DNA from: Lachnospiraceae bacterium
Lineage (GTDB): Bacteria > Bacillota > Clostridia > Lachnospirales > Lachnospiraceae
NCBI GenBank assembly: GCA_015056765.1
Contig: SVFQ01000020.1
Location: forward strand, 1-43,470
DNA: 43,470 nucleotides
Direction: 5' to 3'
The notes beneath the pieces are model-generated. The model saw only the letters and a list, made by a program, of their open reading frames with translations, was not told where the DNA came from and ran no database searches. A program made the position numbers and the translations under genes. Of the stretch, positions 27,884-35,618 are shown piece by piece (the stretch's first letter is position 1; each line of letters begins with the position of its first letter).

Positions 27884-30619
27884 ATGAATTACGGAAAAAA
27901 AGGCATCATCGAAAGGCAAAAGCAGCTGAACTCTCATAAAGAACGTTGGAGTCATAAGCTGACACTTTGTCTTGTCGAACTGATTTTAATAGCGATACTC
28001 GCTGTTGGCATCATCGGCGTATCCGCCGGCATCGGCGTGTTCCGTGGTATCCTTGCATCTGCTCCGGATATTACCAATATCGATGTATCCCCTTCCGGCT
28101 ATTCCACTTTTGTGTACGACACAGCCGGCAACCAGACAGCGAAACTGGTATCTACAGATTCTAACCGAATCCCGGTTACCATGGCTCAGATTCCCGAGGA
28201 TTTGGCCCACGCTTTTGTAGCGATTGAAGACGAGCGATTCTACCAGCACAACGGTATCGATATCCAGGGTATTGCCCGTGCTGCTTTTGTAGGATTAAAA
28301 AACAAGGATTTATCCCAGGGCGCTAGTACCATTACCCAGCAGCTCCTTAAGAATAACGTATTCTCCGGCTGGACCAATGAGTCCACCAGTGAAAAAATAA
28401 AACGTAAAATCCAGGAACAATATCTGGCTCTTGAGCTTGAAAAAGTCATGGATAAGGACGCCATTCTGGAAAACTATATGAACACCATCAACTTAGGTCA
28501 GAATACCTTAGGTGTACAGGCTGCGTCCCTTCGATATTTTAATAAGAACGTATCGGATTTATCTCTGTCGGAATGTGCTGTTATCGCAGCCATTACCCAG
28601 AACCCATCCAAGTATAATCCGATTTCCCATCCGGATTCTAACGCAAAGCGTAGACAGACGGTACTGGATTATATGTTAGACCAGGATTTCATCACCAGCG
28701 CTGAATATGAAGCTGCTGTAGCAGATGACGTCTACTCTCGTATCCAGACTGTCAACGAGGCAACCACTGACGATACCATCAACAGTTATTTCGTGGATGC
28801 TTTGGTAGATGAAGTATTAGAGGACTTGATCAACGCCGGTTATTCCGAAAATCAGGCTTACAGTATGCTGTATAGTGGCGGCCTAAAGATTTATTCCACT
28901 CAGGACCCTAATATTCAGCGTATTGCCGATGCAGAATTCACCAACGAAGAGAATTATCCATCTGATACCAAATGGTCTCTAGACTACAAACTGACAGTGG
29001 AAACTTCCTCAGGCGAACGGAAGAATTACAGCAAAGAAGCCTTTGAAAAATGGTTCAAAGAAAACGTGAAGTCCGGTTATAAGCTGCTGTATAGTTCTCA
29101 GGATGACGCTTACGCAGACATCGAAACTTTTAAAGCAAGCGTAGTAGAACCCGGAGAAGAAGTTCTCGCAGAATCCGTATCCCTGACTCCACAGCCTCAG
29201 GTGAGTCTCACTATCGAGGATCAGAGCACAGGATATGTAGTTGCTATGGTGGGTGGCCGAGGCAGCAAGACCGCAAGCCGAACCCTAAATAGAGCTTATG
29301 AATCAGAGCGTCAGCCCGGTTCTACCTTTAAGGTTCTTTCCACTTATGCACCAGCTTTGGACTCTGCAGGTGTGACTCTGGCAGATGTCCACATGGACGA
29401 ACCCTATAACTATGAAAATGGGCGTCCTGTAAAGAACTGGTACAGTGGTTACCGCGGTATCTGTTCCATGCGAGATGGTATCAGAGATTCTCTGAATATC
29501 ATCACTGTTAAGACTTTGACACAGATTACTCCTCAGCTCGGTTTTGACTACTGCTTAAACTTCGGATTCACTACCTTAGTTGCAAACAAGACCGTAAACG
29601 GTGAAGTGAAATCCGATATCCAGCAGGCTTTGGCACTTGGTGGTGTTACCTACGGTGTCACCAATATGGAGCTGAACGCTGCTTACGCTGCTATTGCCAA
29701 CAATGGCATGTATAATGAGCCTATTCTTTATACCAAGATTACAGACCATGACGGTAATGTTATCTTAGATAGAACAAACACCCAGCAAAGCAGACAGATT
29801 ATCAAAGAGACCACCGCATTCCTTCTGACAAGTGCAATGCAAGACGTAGTTACCTCAGGTACCGGTGGTTCTGTAAACTTCGGCGGTATGTCCATCGCAG
29901 GTAAAACAGGTACTACTACCGACTACCACGATGTATGGTTTGCCGGTTATACACCATATTACACAGCTACTGTGTGGGCCGGATTTGATGATAATACAAA
30001 GCTTTCCAGTTCTGCTGAAAAGAACCTGGCAAAGAAGCTCTGGCGTGAAGTTATGAGTGATATCCATCAAGATTTGGAAAATCGCTCTTTCTCCGTACCA
30101 AGTGGTATTGTAAGCGCTACTGTATGCTCTCAATCCGGTAAGCTACCGGTTCCCGGTCTTTGTGACGGTTGTCTCAAGACAGAATACTTTGCAGAAGGCA
30201 CTGTACCTACCGATACATGCCACGTACATTATTCCGGTACAGTATGTGCTCATGACTTGCTCCCAGCAAGCCCTGAATGCCCATTTAAGACCGTTGGTGT
30301 TCTGACATTGAACCCAGATACCCTAATGACAATTGAGCCTGTAGAAAACGCTGATGGCACTACTACAGCCACCATTGATACAGATGGTGATGGTGTTCCG
30401 GACGCAACTACTGCTCCGGCTATGTGTCAGCATAACGCAGCATTCTTTGCAGACCCGAATCACGAGGCTATCCTCCAGCAGCAACGTTTAGAAATGCTTG
30501 GAGCCGGCGTTGCAATTCCAAACGCTGATGGTTCAGTCACCAATCCTGATGGAACGATTACCCACCCGGATGGCTCTATCACTTATCCGGATGGCACACC
30601 GGTGGCACCGGGACAATAA
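27884..30619 (+). CDS. Class A penicillin-binding protein (PBP1a type)
   Basis: Bifunctional peptidoglycan polymerase and cross-linker, 911 residues. A membrane anchor lies near 25-55. The glycosyltransferase domain has catalytic E115 in AIEDERFYQH and QGASTITQQLLKN. The transpeptidase domain has S480-T-F-K483, S536-L-N538 and K674-T-G. The tail beyond ~750 is unusual: four cysteines in a short span starting CDGC (760-763), then DTDGDGVPD, and last the repeats NPDGTIT, HPDGSIT, YPDGTPV. AGGAGG lies 6 bases before ATG 27884. The tail is presumably outside the membrane. Confidence 0.95.
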   Translation: MNYGKKGIIERQKQLNSHKERWSHKLTLCLVELILIAILAVGIIGVSAGIGVFRGILASAPDITNIDVSPSGYSTFVYDTAGNQTAKLVSTDSNRIPVTMAQIPEDLAHAFVAIEDERFYQHNGIDIQGIARAAFVGLKNKDLSQGASTITQQLLKNNVFSGWTNESTSEKIKRKIQEQYLALELEKVMDKDAILENYMNTINLGQNTLGVQAASLRYFNKNVSDLSLSECAVIAAITQNPSKYNPISHPDSNAKRRQTVLDYMLDQDFITSAEYEAAVADDVYSRIQTVNEATTDDTINSYFVDALVDEVLEDLINAGYSENQAYSMLYSGGLKIYSTQDPNIQRIADAEFTNEENYPSDTKWSLDYKLTVETSSGERKNYSKEAFEKWFKENVKSGYKLLYSSQDDAYADIETFKASVVEPGEEVLAESVSLTPQPQVSLTIEDQSTGYVVAMVGGRGSKTASRTLNRAYESERQPGSTFKVLSTYAPALDSAGVTLADVHMDEPYNYENGRPVKNWYSGYRGICSMRDGIRDSLNIITVKTLTQITPQLGFDYCLNFGFTTLVANKTVNGEVKSDIQQALALGGVTYGVTNMELNAAYAAIANNGMYNEPILYTKITDHDGNVILDRTNTQQSRQIIKETTAFLLTSAMQDVVTSGTGGSVNFGGMSIAGKTGTTTDYHDVWFAGYTPYYTATVWAGFDDNTKLSSSAEKNLAKKLWREVMSDIHQDLENRSFSVPSGIVSATVCSQSGKLPVPGLCDGCLKTEYFAEGTVPTDTCHVHYSGTVCAHDLLPASPECPFKTVGVLTLNPDTLMTIEPVENADGTTTATIDTDGDGVPDATTAPAMCQHNAAFFADPNHEAILQQQRLEMLGAGVAIPNADGSVTNPDGTITHPDGSITYPDGTPVAPGQ

Positions 30620-30636
30620 TTATATAAGATAAATTA

Positions 30637-30670
30637 AAGAGGCATAAATGCTCACGCATTTATGCCTCTT
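30637..30670. terminator. Bidirectional terminator after the PBP gene
   Basis: A perfect 14-base stem AAGAGGCATAAATG/CATTTATGCCTCTT with a 6-base loop; T-rich on both sides. Shared by the PBP gene and the converging small gene. Confidence 0.9.
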
Positions 30671-30676
30671 ATCATA

Positions 30677-30979
30677 TCAATCTATATTCATATTCTTAAC
30701 ACATTCAAAATTGCTGTTCATCCACTCAACCGCTTCTTTAATCCCATCTTGGTCCAGTGAGAAGCACTCTCGAATCTTTTGCTCTTCCGGGGTGCGGTGA
30801 TAGCCGTATGGTTCCGGCCAAAGAGTGACACGCATGCATGTCTCTTCTTTTTTCTCTTCGCCTTCGCCCTCTACCTTCACATACTTTTCCATGAGATAGC
30901 GGACACCTTCACTGCTACCGGATAAAGGTTCTTTCTTTATGTAGTTTAAGTCTAATAGAATTTCATTTAGGTCAAACAT
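30677..30979 (-). CDS. Hypothetical 100-residue protein
   Basis: I do not recognise this protein. It is soluble and acidic, with a charged central stretch rich in E and K (about 33-46) and a WPEPYGYHRTPEEQKI segment. Two cysteines are near 48 and 67, and a third near the end. There is no membrane helix or catalytic motif I can name. AAGGAG lies 7 bases before the ATG, so translation looks real. Its upstream region is an unusual stack of hairpins that would lie in its leader if it is expressed from the tRNA-Thr side. Confidence 0.65.
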   Translation of the reverse strand: MFDLNEILLDLNYIKKEPLSGSSEGVRYLMEKYVKVEGEGEEKKEETCMRVTLWPEPYGYHRTPEEQKIRECFSLDQDGIKEAVEWMNSNFECVKNMNID

Positions 30980-31013
30980 AAACGTCTCCTTCGCGATGGG
31001 CGGGTCTGCAAAT

Positions 31014-31066
31014 GGGATACCCCGCTATGAAAAATTTGGCTTCGCCAAATGAGCGGGGCTACGTCA
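31014..31066. repeat. Structured repeat unit 1
   Basis: GGGATACCCCGCT, an inner hairpin ATTTGGC-TTC-GCCAAAT, then AGCGGGGCTACGTCA. The outer arms CCCCGCT and AGCGGGG pair perfectly (31020-31026 with 31052-31058), forming a two-tier stem. The same frame recurs at once as unit 2. Confidence 0.7.
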
Positions 31067-31070
31067 GGCG

Positions 31071-31120
31071 GGATACCCCTCGCATGATATGCGCCTTCGG
31101 CGCAGCTCGGGGCTACGTCA
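31071..31120. repeat. Structured repeat unit 2
   Basis: The same architecture as unit 1: GGGATACCCC, an inner hairpin TGCGCC-TTC-GGCGCA, then GGGGCTACGTCA. The inner stem sequence is entirely different from unit 1 yet pairs perfectly, while the outer flanks GGGATACCCC and GGGGCTACGTCA are conserved. Confidence 0.7.
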
Positions 31121-31139
31121 CACATCAAAGATGTGTGAC
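31117..31139. repeat. Perfect 10-base hairpin next to repeat unit 2
   Basis: GTCACACATC-AAA-GATGTGTGAC. Its first arm begins within the GTCA that ends unit 2. Confidence 0.7.
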
Positions 31140-31140
31140 A

Positions 31141-31188
31141 ATAAAAATAGCACCGTCGCTACTCATAAAAGGCTAAGTAGTGAGGTGC
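31141..31188 (-). terminator. Probable terminator of tRNA-Thr
   Basis: Minus strand: GCACC and CTACT pair with AGTAG and GGTGC across a looped stem (31150-31188), followed by TATTTTTATT. Imperfect, but the first T-rich hairpin after the tRNA. Confidence 0.5.
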
Positions 31189-31192
31189 TTCT

Positions 31193-31235
31193 CGATGCAT
31201 ATCCATGAGGGGGTGGGTGTGTATGATATGCATCG
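31193..31235. repeat. 11-base inverted repeat downstream of tRNA-Thr
   Basis: CGATGCATATC (31193-31203) and GATATGCATCG (31225-31235) pair perfectly across a 21-base C-rich loop on the minus strand. It lies between the tRNA 3' end and the terminator-like hairpin. Confidence 0.6.
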
Positions 31236-31256
31236 CCCAAATAAAAACTGTATGAG

Positions 31257-31329
31257 AGCTACTAACCAGAATCGAACTGGTGACCTCATCCTTACCAAGG
31301 ATGCGCACTACCGACTGTGCTATAGTAGC
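31257..31329 (-). tRNA. tRNA-Thr (GGT)
   Basis: 73 bases: acceptor GCTACTA/TAGTAGC, anticodon loop TTGGTAA (anticodon GGT), T-arm ACCAG-TTCGATT-CTGGT, discriminator T, no encoded CCA. The D stem reads GCAC/GTGC where GCTC/GAGC is usual; the swap is compensated, so the stem still pairs. Confidence 0.93.
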
Positions 31330-31355
31330 CTGTGGTTTCTCAACCGACAATGAAT

Positions 31356-31384
31356 AGGATATCAAAAGCGCATCACTTTGTCAA
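31356..31384 (-). promoter_or_regulatory. Promoter of tRNA-Thr
   Basis: Minus strand: TTGACA, 17 bases, TATCCT, overlapping the last codons of sigH. It gives the tRNA its own transcript. Confidence 0.75.
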
Positions 31385-31990
31385 CACTATTTTTTTAATT
31401 TTTCCTTTTGCTCTTTGCAAAGCATTTTCTGTGGCTTTATCTGTCTTTTTTAGAACTGCTGCAATCTCTTTATAAGGCATTCCGGTTAAGTATAAATCCA
31501 GCACTTCCTGCTCAAACTCTGACAGTTCTTCATTGATTTGCTTTTCTAATGCCTGCAGATTCTCCGAATCGATGACCACTGTCTCCGGATTCACATGACG
31601 ACCGTCTTCCAGCGTCTCTAGTAGGTCAAATCCATCCTCTTCCCCCGTCACGCCACTTGTACTATACAAAGAGATATACTGGTTCAAAAAACTGTGTTTT
31701 TCGCGATTTGAAGCCTGTACTGCTTTGTACAGTTGTCTGTTGATGCAAAGCTCTGCAAAGGTGTAGAAACTGGCATCCCGTCCCGGATCGTAATCTTTCA
31801 CTGCTTTAAAAAGGCCAATCATGCCTTCCTGCAATAGGTCATCGTAGTCAGCGCCCAAGATGTATAATCTCTTGCTTAGACTACGAACCAGGTTCTTATA
31901 TTTACTTATGATATAGTCCATGATTTGTTCTTCGCCCTCACGAAGTCGCAGGATGAGGTCCTCATCTGCTATTCCATCATATACTGCCAT
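31373..31990 (-). CDS. sigH: RNA polymerase sigma factor SigH (Spo0H-like)
   Basis: Sigma-70 family factor of 205 residues. Region 2 includes DYDDLLQEGMIGLFKAVKDYDP (47-68, polymerase binding) and FYTFAELCINRQLYKAVQ. Region 4 is a helix-turn-helix in EFEQEVLDLYLTGMPYKEIA. Length and gene order match SigH: in Bacillus the order is cysE-cysS-mrnC-rlmB-yacP-sigH, and here only yacP is missing. SigH directs early stationary/sporulation genes in Bacilli; no sporulation gene is otherwise visible here. GGGAG precedes the ATG, and a 16-base palindrome lies just upstream. Confidence 0.85.
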   Translation of the reverse strand: MAVYDGIADEDLILRLREGEEQIMDYIISKYKNLVRSLSKRLYILGADYDDLLQEGMIGLFKAVKDYDPGRDASFYTFAELCINRQLYKAVQASNREKHSFLNQYISLYSTSGVTGEEDGFDLLETLEDGRHVNPETVVIDSENLQALEKQINEELSEFEQEVLDLYLTGMPYKEIAAVLKKTDKATENALQRAKGKIKKIVLTK

Positions 31991-32002
31991 ATCTGTCTCC
32001 CT

Positions 32003-32018
32003 TCATCCCTTGGGATGA
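32003..32018. promoter_or_regulatory. 16-base palindrome before sigH
   Basis: TCATCCC-TT-GGGATGA, ending 3 bases from the GGGAG ribosome binding site of sigH, in the 37-base rlmB-sigH gap. It could be a protein site or a hairpin affecting translation. Confidence 0.4.
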
Positions 32019-32027
32019 GTAGTTGTG

Positions 32028-32762
32028 CTAGCCTCTTCTCTGTCTTACAATTTCAAATGCCAATACGCCGGTTGCTACAGAAGCATTCAAGGAATCGATA
32101 TCTCCTGCCATAGGAATAGAAGCCACCATGTCACAGTTCTGCTTCACCAGTCTGGATACACCGTTTCCTTCATTTCCTATCACCAGGCCGATGGAACCTT
32201 TCAGATTCAGGTCGTACATGACGGTGCCATCCATATCGGCACAAGCAAACCACATGCCTCTTTCTTTGCATTCTTCCATGGTACGCACCAGATTGGTCAC
32301 ACGGCATACCGGTGTGTAATGTAATGCTCCAGCGGATGTTCTGGCTACGGTCGGTGTCAGTCCCACCGCACGATTCTTTGGGATCACCACACCATGTGCT
32401 CCGGCCAGGTTGGCGGTACGGATGATAGCGCCTAGGTTGTGAGGATCTTCGATATCATCTAAGAAGATAAAGAAAGGAGCTTCCCCCTTCTCTTCTGCCT
32501 TTTTAAATAAATCATCCAGTTCTGCGTATTCATAGCTGGCGATGTAAGCGATAACTCCCTGGTGGGTGCCTGTCTCAGACATCTGATCCAAGAGTTCCTT
32601 TTTTACAAAACGAATCTGACAATCCGTCTTTTTGGCTTCTCTTTTAATGGTGTTGATGACGCCGTCCTGCAGGCCATCCTGTACCAAAAGCTTTTCCACG
32701 GTAGTTCCTGCGCGGAACGCTTCTAACACGGCATTTCTGCCTTCTACTCTATTCTCTGACAT
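32028..32762 (-). CDS. rlmB: 23S rRNA 2'-O-methyltransferase RlmB (TrmH/SpoU family)
   Basis: SPOUT-class methyltransferase of 244 residues, expected to methylate G2251 of 23S rRNA. An N-terminal substrate-binding domain begins VEGRNAVLEAF. The SPOUT core has all three motifs: DDIEDPHNLGAIIRTA (motif 1), IGNEGNGVS (2) and IPMAGDIDSLNASVATGV (3, cofactor knot). It lies 32 bases after mrnC in the same operon. Confidence 0.93.
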   Translation of the reverse strand: MSENRVEGRNAVLEAFRAGTTVEKLLVQDGLQDGVINTIKREAKKTDCQIRFVKKELLDQMSETGTHQGVIAYIASYEYAELDDLFKKAEEKGEAPFFIFLDDIEDPHNLGAIIRTANLAGAHGVVIPKNRAVGLTPTVARTSAGALHYTPVCRVTNLVRTMEECKERGMWFACADMDGTVMYDLNLKGSIGLVIGNEGNGVSRLVKQNCDMVASIPMAGDIDSLNASVATGVLAFEIVRQRRG

Positions 32763-32794
32763 AAATTTGTCTTCTCTTTCTACTATCTATCGTC

Positions 32795-33262
32795 TTATTC
32801 TTTCTCTGTGTCCTGCAATCCCGCCGGAAGCATATCCAGCTTTTCCAGCCCGCTTCTTAAAAGCTCCACCGCTCTGGGAAGTTGATCTGTCAAATATAGG
32901 TAACCATACAGGGTTTCTACTCCTGTCGCCTTACGGTAGTCGGAGGTAGTGGCATTTTTGGCTTTTGTATAGGATCTGGCGTTACGCCCTCTTCTGATAT
33001 AATCCTTTTCTTCTTCCGTCAATTCCTCTTTCCAGATTTTGAAAAGCTTTGCCTGGGTACCGGCATTGACGTACTTCACGGCTTGTTTGTGTAGTTTCTC
33101 CGGCTGCTTATTTCCCAACTCCATAATCACTGTACGGATAATCAGCTCAAAAACACAATCCCCCACATAAGCCAGGGCCAGTGGGGAATACGTGCGAATG
33201 TCTTGTTTGGTTGTAGGGAAGGCAGTCTGAATCATCTGTAACAGATTTAGATTCTCTTCCAT
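32795..33262 (-). CDS. mrnC: Mini-ribonuclease 3
   Basis: RNase III domain without the RNA-binding domain, 155 residues, which matures 23S rRNA ends in Bacillus. The catalytic segment YSPLALAYVGDCVFELIIRT (25-44) holds the conserved aspartate. The ATG lies inside the end of cysS (16-base overlap) with AAGGAG before it, implying coupled translation. Confidence 0.92.
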   Translation of the reverse strand: MEENLNLLQMIQTAFPTTKQDIRTYSPLALAYVGDCVFELIIRTVIMELGNKQPEKLHKQAVKYVNAGTQAKLFKIWKEELTEEEKDYIRRGRNARSYTKAKNATTSDYRKATGVETLYGYLYLTDQLPRAVELLRSGLEKLDMLPAGLQDTEKE

Positions 33263-34656
33263 TGCACTCCTTCTCGTGTATCTTTTAATTCGATACCTTT
33301 TGCTAAAAGCTCGTCTCTGATTTCATCGGCACGAGCAAAATTCTTCTCTTTCTTTGCTTTGGTACGTTCTTCAATCAAAGCTTCGATTTCTGCATCTAAG
33401 CCATCATCCTTTTTCTCTACCACCAATCCGCAGATATCTGTCAGAGTCAGGATACGTTTCTTTAATCCTTCCAAGAACGCTTTGGATGCAGTCTCGGTGG
33501 TATTGGTATTGGCGAATTTCACCAGTTCAAAAATTGCAGAAATGGCATCTGCTGTATTGAAGTCATCATCCATGGCTTCTTCGAATTTCTTTGTAAAGCC
33601 ATCTGCTTCAGCAAGTAATGCTTTTTCGTCCTCTGTCAAAGCACTGTCAGCCTTATTCTGAATCTGGAAGTCCAAATTGGAAACGGTATTTACGATACGC
33701 TCAAAGCCGTTCTTTGCTGCTTCCATCAGTTCGCTACTGAAATTCAATGGGCTTCTGTACTGTGCAGACAGCATAAAGAAGCGAAGCACCTGTGCGTCGT
33801 ATTTTGCCAGGATATCTCTTACAGTAAAGAAGTTTCCGGCTGATTTGGACATCTTTTTATTATCAATATTCAGAAATGCATTGTGCATCCAATAGTGAGC
33901 AAAGGTCTTGCCATTGGTGGCTTCAGACTGAGCGATTTCATTTTCGTGGTGCGGGAAAATCAAATCCTCACCACCGGCATGGATATCGATTTCCTCGCCT
34001 AAGTACTTTTTACTCATAACAGAGCATTCGATGTGCCAGCCCGGTCTTCCTTCGCACCATGGAGATTCCCAGTAAGGTTCTCCCTCTTTCTTTGGTTTCC
34101 ATAATACGAAATCCAGTGGATCTTCTTTCTGTTCCTCACCGCTTACTTTCAGTTCACGGTTTCCACCACGCAGGTCATCGATATTCTTATGAGAAAGCTT
34201 GCCGTATTCTGCAAAGCTTCTGGTCTTGAAGTATACTGTACCATCCTCTGCTACATAAGCATGGCCCTTTTCAATCAGGGTTTTAATCATGTCAATCATG
34301 CCATCGATTTCTTCGGTGGCTTTTGGGTTCTTGGTAGCTGGTTTGATATTCAATGCGTCCATATCTTTTTTGCATTCTGCGATATAGCGCTCGGAAATCT
34401 CGGAAGGATCTACGCCTTCTTCGTTTGCTTTCTTGATAATCTTATCATCTACATCTGTAAAGTTAGAAACGTAGTTTACCTGCAGTCCTTTGTACTCCAT
34501 GTAGCGTCTGACTGTATCAAATACAATCATAGGTCTGGCATTACCGATGTGAATCAGGTTATATACGGTAGGACCACAGACGTACATACGAACCTTGCCT
34601 TCCTCGATTGTCTTAAGTTCTTCTTTCTGCTTGGTCAGCGTGTTGTAAATTTTCAT
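33247..34656 (-). CDS. cysS: Cysteinyl-tRNA synthetase
   Basis: Class I synthetase of 469 residues. The HIGH motif appears as HIGN ([16 protein letters not shown], ~27-42) and KMSKS as [11 protein letters not shown] (~270). Zinc ligands are C27 and C211 (WHIECS) plus [15 protein letters not shown]. The N-terminus [13 protein letters not shown] is standard. AGGAAGG precedes the ATG. It follows cysE by 31 bases, linking cysteine supply to its charging. Confidence 0.97.
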   Translation of the reverse strand: MKIYNTLTKQKEELKTIEEGKVRMYVCGPTVYNLIHIGNARPMIVFDTVRRYMEYKGLQVNYVSNFTDVDDKIIKKANEEGVDPSEISERYIAECKKDMDALNIKPATKNPKATEEIDGMIDMIKTLIEKGHAYVAEDGTVYFKTRSFAEYGKLSHKNIDDLRGGNRELKVSGEEQKEDPLDFVLWKPKKEGEPYWESPWCEGRPGWHIECSVMSKKYLGEEIDIHAGGEDLIFPHHENEIAQSEATNGKTFAHYWMHNAFLNIDNKKMSKSAGNFFTVRDILAKYDAQVLRFFMLSAQYRSPLNFSSELMEAAKNGFERIVNTVSNLDFQIQNKADSALTEDEKALLAEADGFTKKFEEAMDDDFNTADAISAIFELVKFANTNTTETASKAFLEGLKKRILTLTDICGLVVEKKDDGLDAEIEALIEERTKAKKEKNFARADEIRDELLAKGIELKDTREGVQWKRI

Positions 34657-34687
34657 CTGTTTCCTTCCTCATTTCTTTCTCTATTGT

Positions 34688-35449
34688 CTAAAGCATAGCG
34701 GAGTCTAATGATCCAAGACCTGTTGTAATTAGGTATGGATCTCTTTCTAGCGGTTGCTCACTAAACTTGCTTTCCCCTTTATCTAACTCGCGACGAAGCT
34801 TACGCACTTCGTTTTCCAAATCCAGCACATGATCTACCAGTGCGGAATTCTCTCGTTGCAATACTTGCAAATCTTCTTTGATTGGGTCAGGTAAATGAAT
34901 CTGATCCATAGTGTCCATAGGACAAGAGATATTGTTACGCTTCACCACGCGCCCCGGCACACCTACTACAGTAGCATTACTAGGCACCTCAGCCAATACC
35001 ACGGAACCCGCGCCGATTTTGGCATTATCCCCTATGGTAAAGGAACCAAGCACCTTGGCACCGGCACTGATCATGACGTTATTGCCGATGGTAGGATGTC
35101 GCTTGCCTTGCTCTTTTCCTGTACCACCAAGGGTAACCCCTTGATATAGAGTCACATTATCTCCGATAATGGTGGTTTCTCCTATGATAACACCACTACC
35201 ATGATCAATAAAAAATCCTTTGCCAATCTGGGCACCGGGATGAATCTCGATTCCGGTTTTTCTGGCTGCCCTTTGGGAAATCCATCTGGCGATGAAATAA
35301 TGTCCCTTCAAGTAGTGCTTGTGGGCTCTACGATACTTCAGCATGACACGAAAACTTGGGTATAGAAACACTTCAAAAGGACTATGGATAGCCGGGTCCC
35401 TAGCCTTGATTACTTCGTATTCCTCTTTTATCTGTTTGATAATACCCAT
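34688..35449 (-). CDS. cysE: Serine O-acetyltransferase
   Basis: Makes O-acetylserine from serine and acetyl-CoA, the first step of cysteine synthesis. 253 residues. The left-handed beta-helix of hexapeptide repeats runs ~65-170, with the catalytic DHGSGVIIGET histidine. The N-terminal helical domain is the short Bacillus type. Beyond the enzyme core is a ~70-residue extension with a heptad-like stretch (LQVLQRENSALVDHVLDLEN). The start is ATG 35449 with GAGGAG upstream; a longer frame to 35503 would cover the promoter. Confidence 0.93.
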   Translation of the reverse strand: MGIIKQIKEEYEVIKARDPAIHSPFEVFLYPSFRVMLKYRRAHKHYLKGHYFIARWISQRAARKTGIEIHPGAQIGKGFFIDHGSGVIIGETTIIGDNVTLYQGVTLGGTGKEQGKRHPTIGNNVMISAGAKVLGSFTIGDNAKIGAGSVVLAEVPSNATVVGVPGRVVKRNNISCPMDTMDQIHLPDPIKEDLQVLQRENSALVDHVLDLENEVRKLRRELDKGESKFSEQPLERDPYLITTGLGSLDSAML

Positions 35450-35474
35450 TTTCAACAAGCTCCTCTGAAAGTTA

Positions 35475-35503
35475 AGGATATCGAAAGATGCCGATTTTGT
35501 CAA
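35475..35503 (-). promoter_or_regulatory. Promoter of the cysE-cysS-mrnC-rlmB-sigH operon
   Basis: Minus strand: TTGACA, 17 bases, TATCCT, directly upstream of cysE. Confidence 0.8.
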
Positions 35504-35574
35504 GGTTTCTGGGGTTTTCGGGTGGCTTTTCCTACTGATTTATTAGCAGTATTTCTGAATCGATTTTTAGTCAC

Positions 35575-35607
35575 AAAAAACCGGCAGAGTTTGTACCCTG
35601 CCGGTTT
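35575..35607 (-). terminator. Terminator of the chemoreceptor gene
   Basis: A perfect 10-base stem AAACCGGCAG/CTGCCGGTTT (35578-35587, 35598-35607) with a 10-base loop, then six T on the minus strand. Confidence 0.9.
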
Positions 35608-35618
35608 AAAAATTTGCA

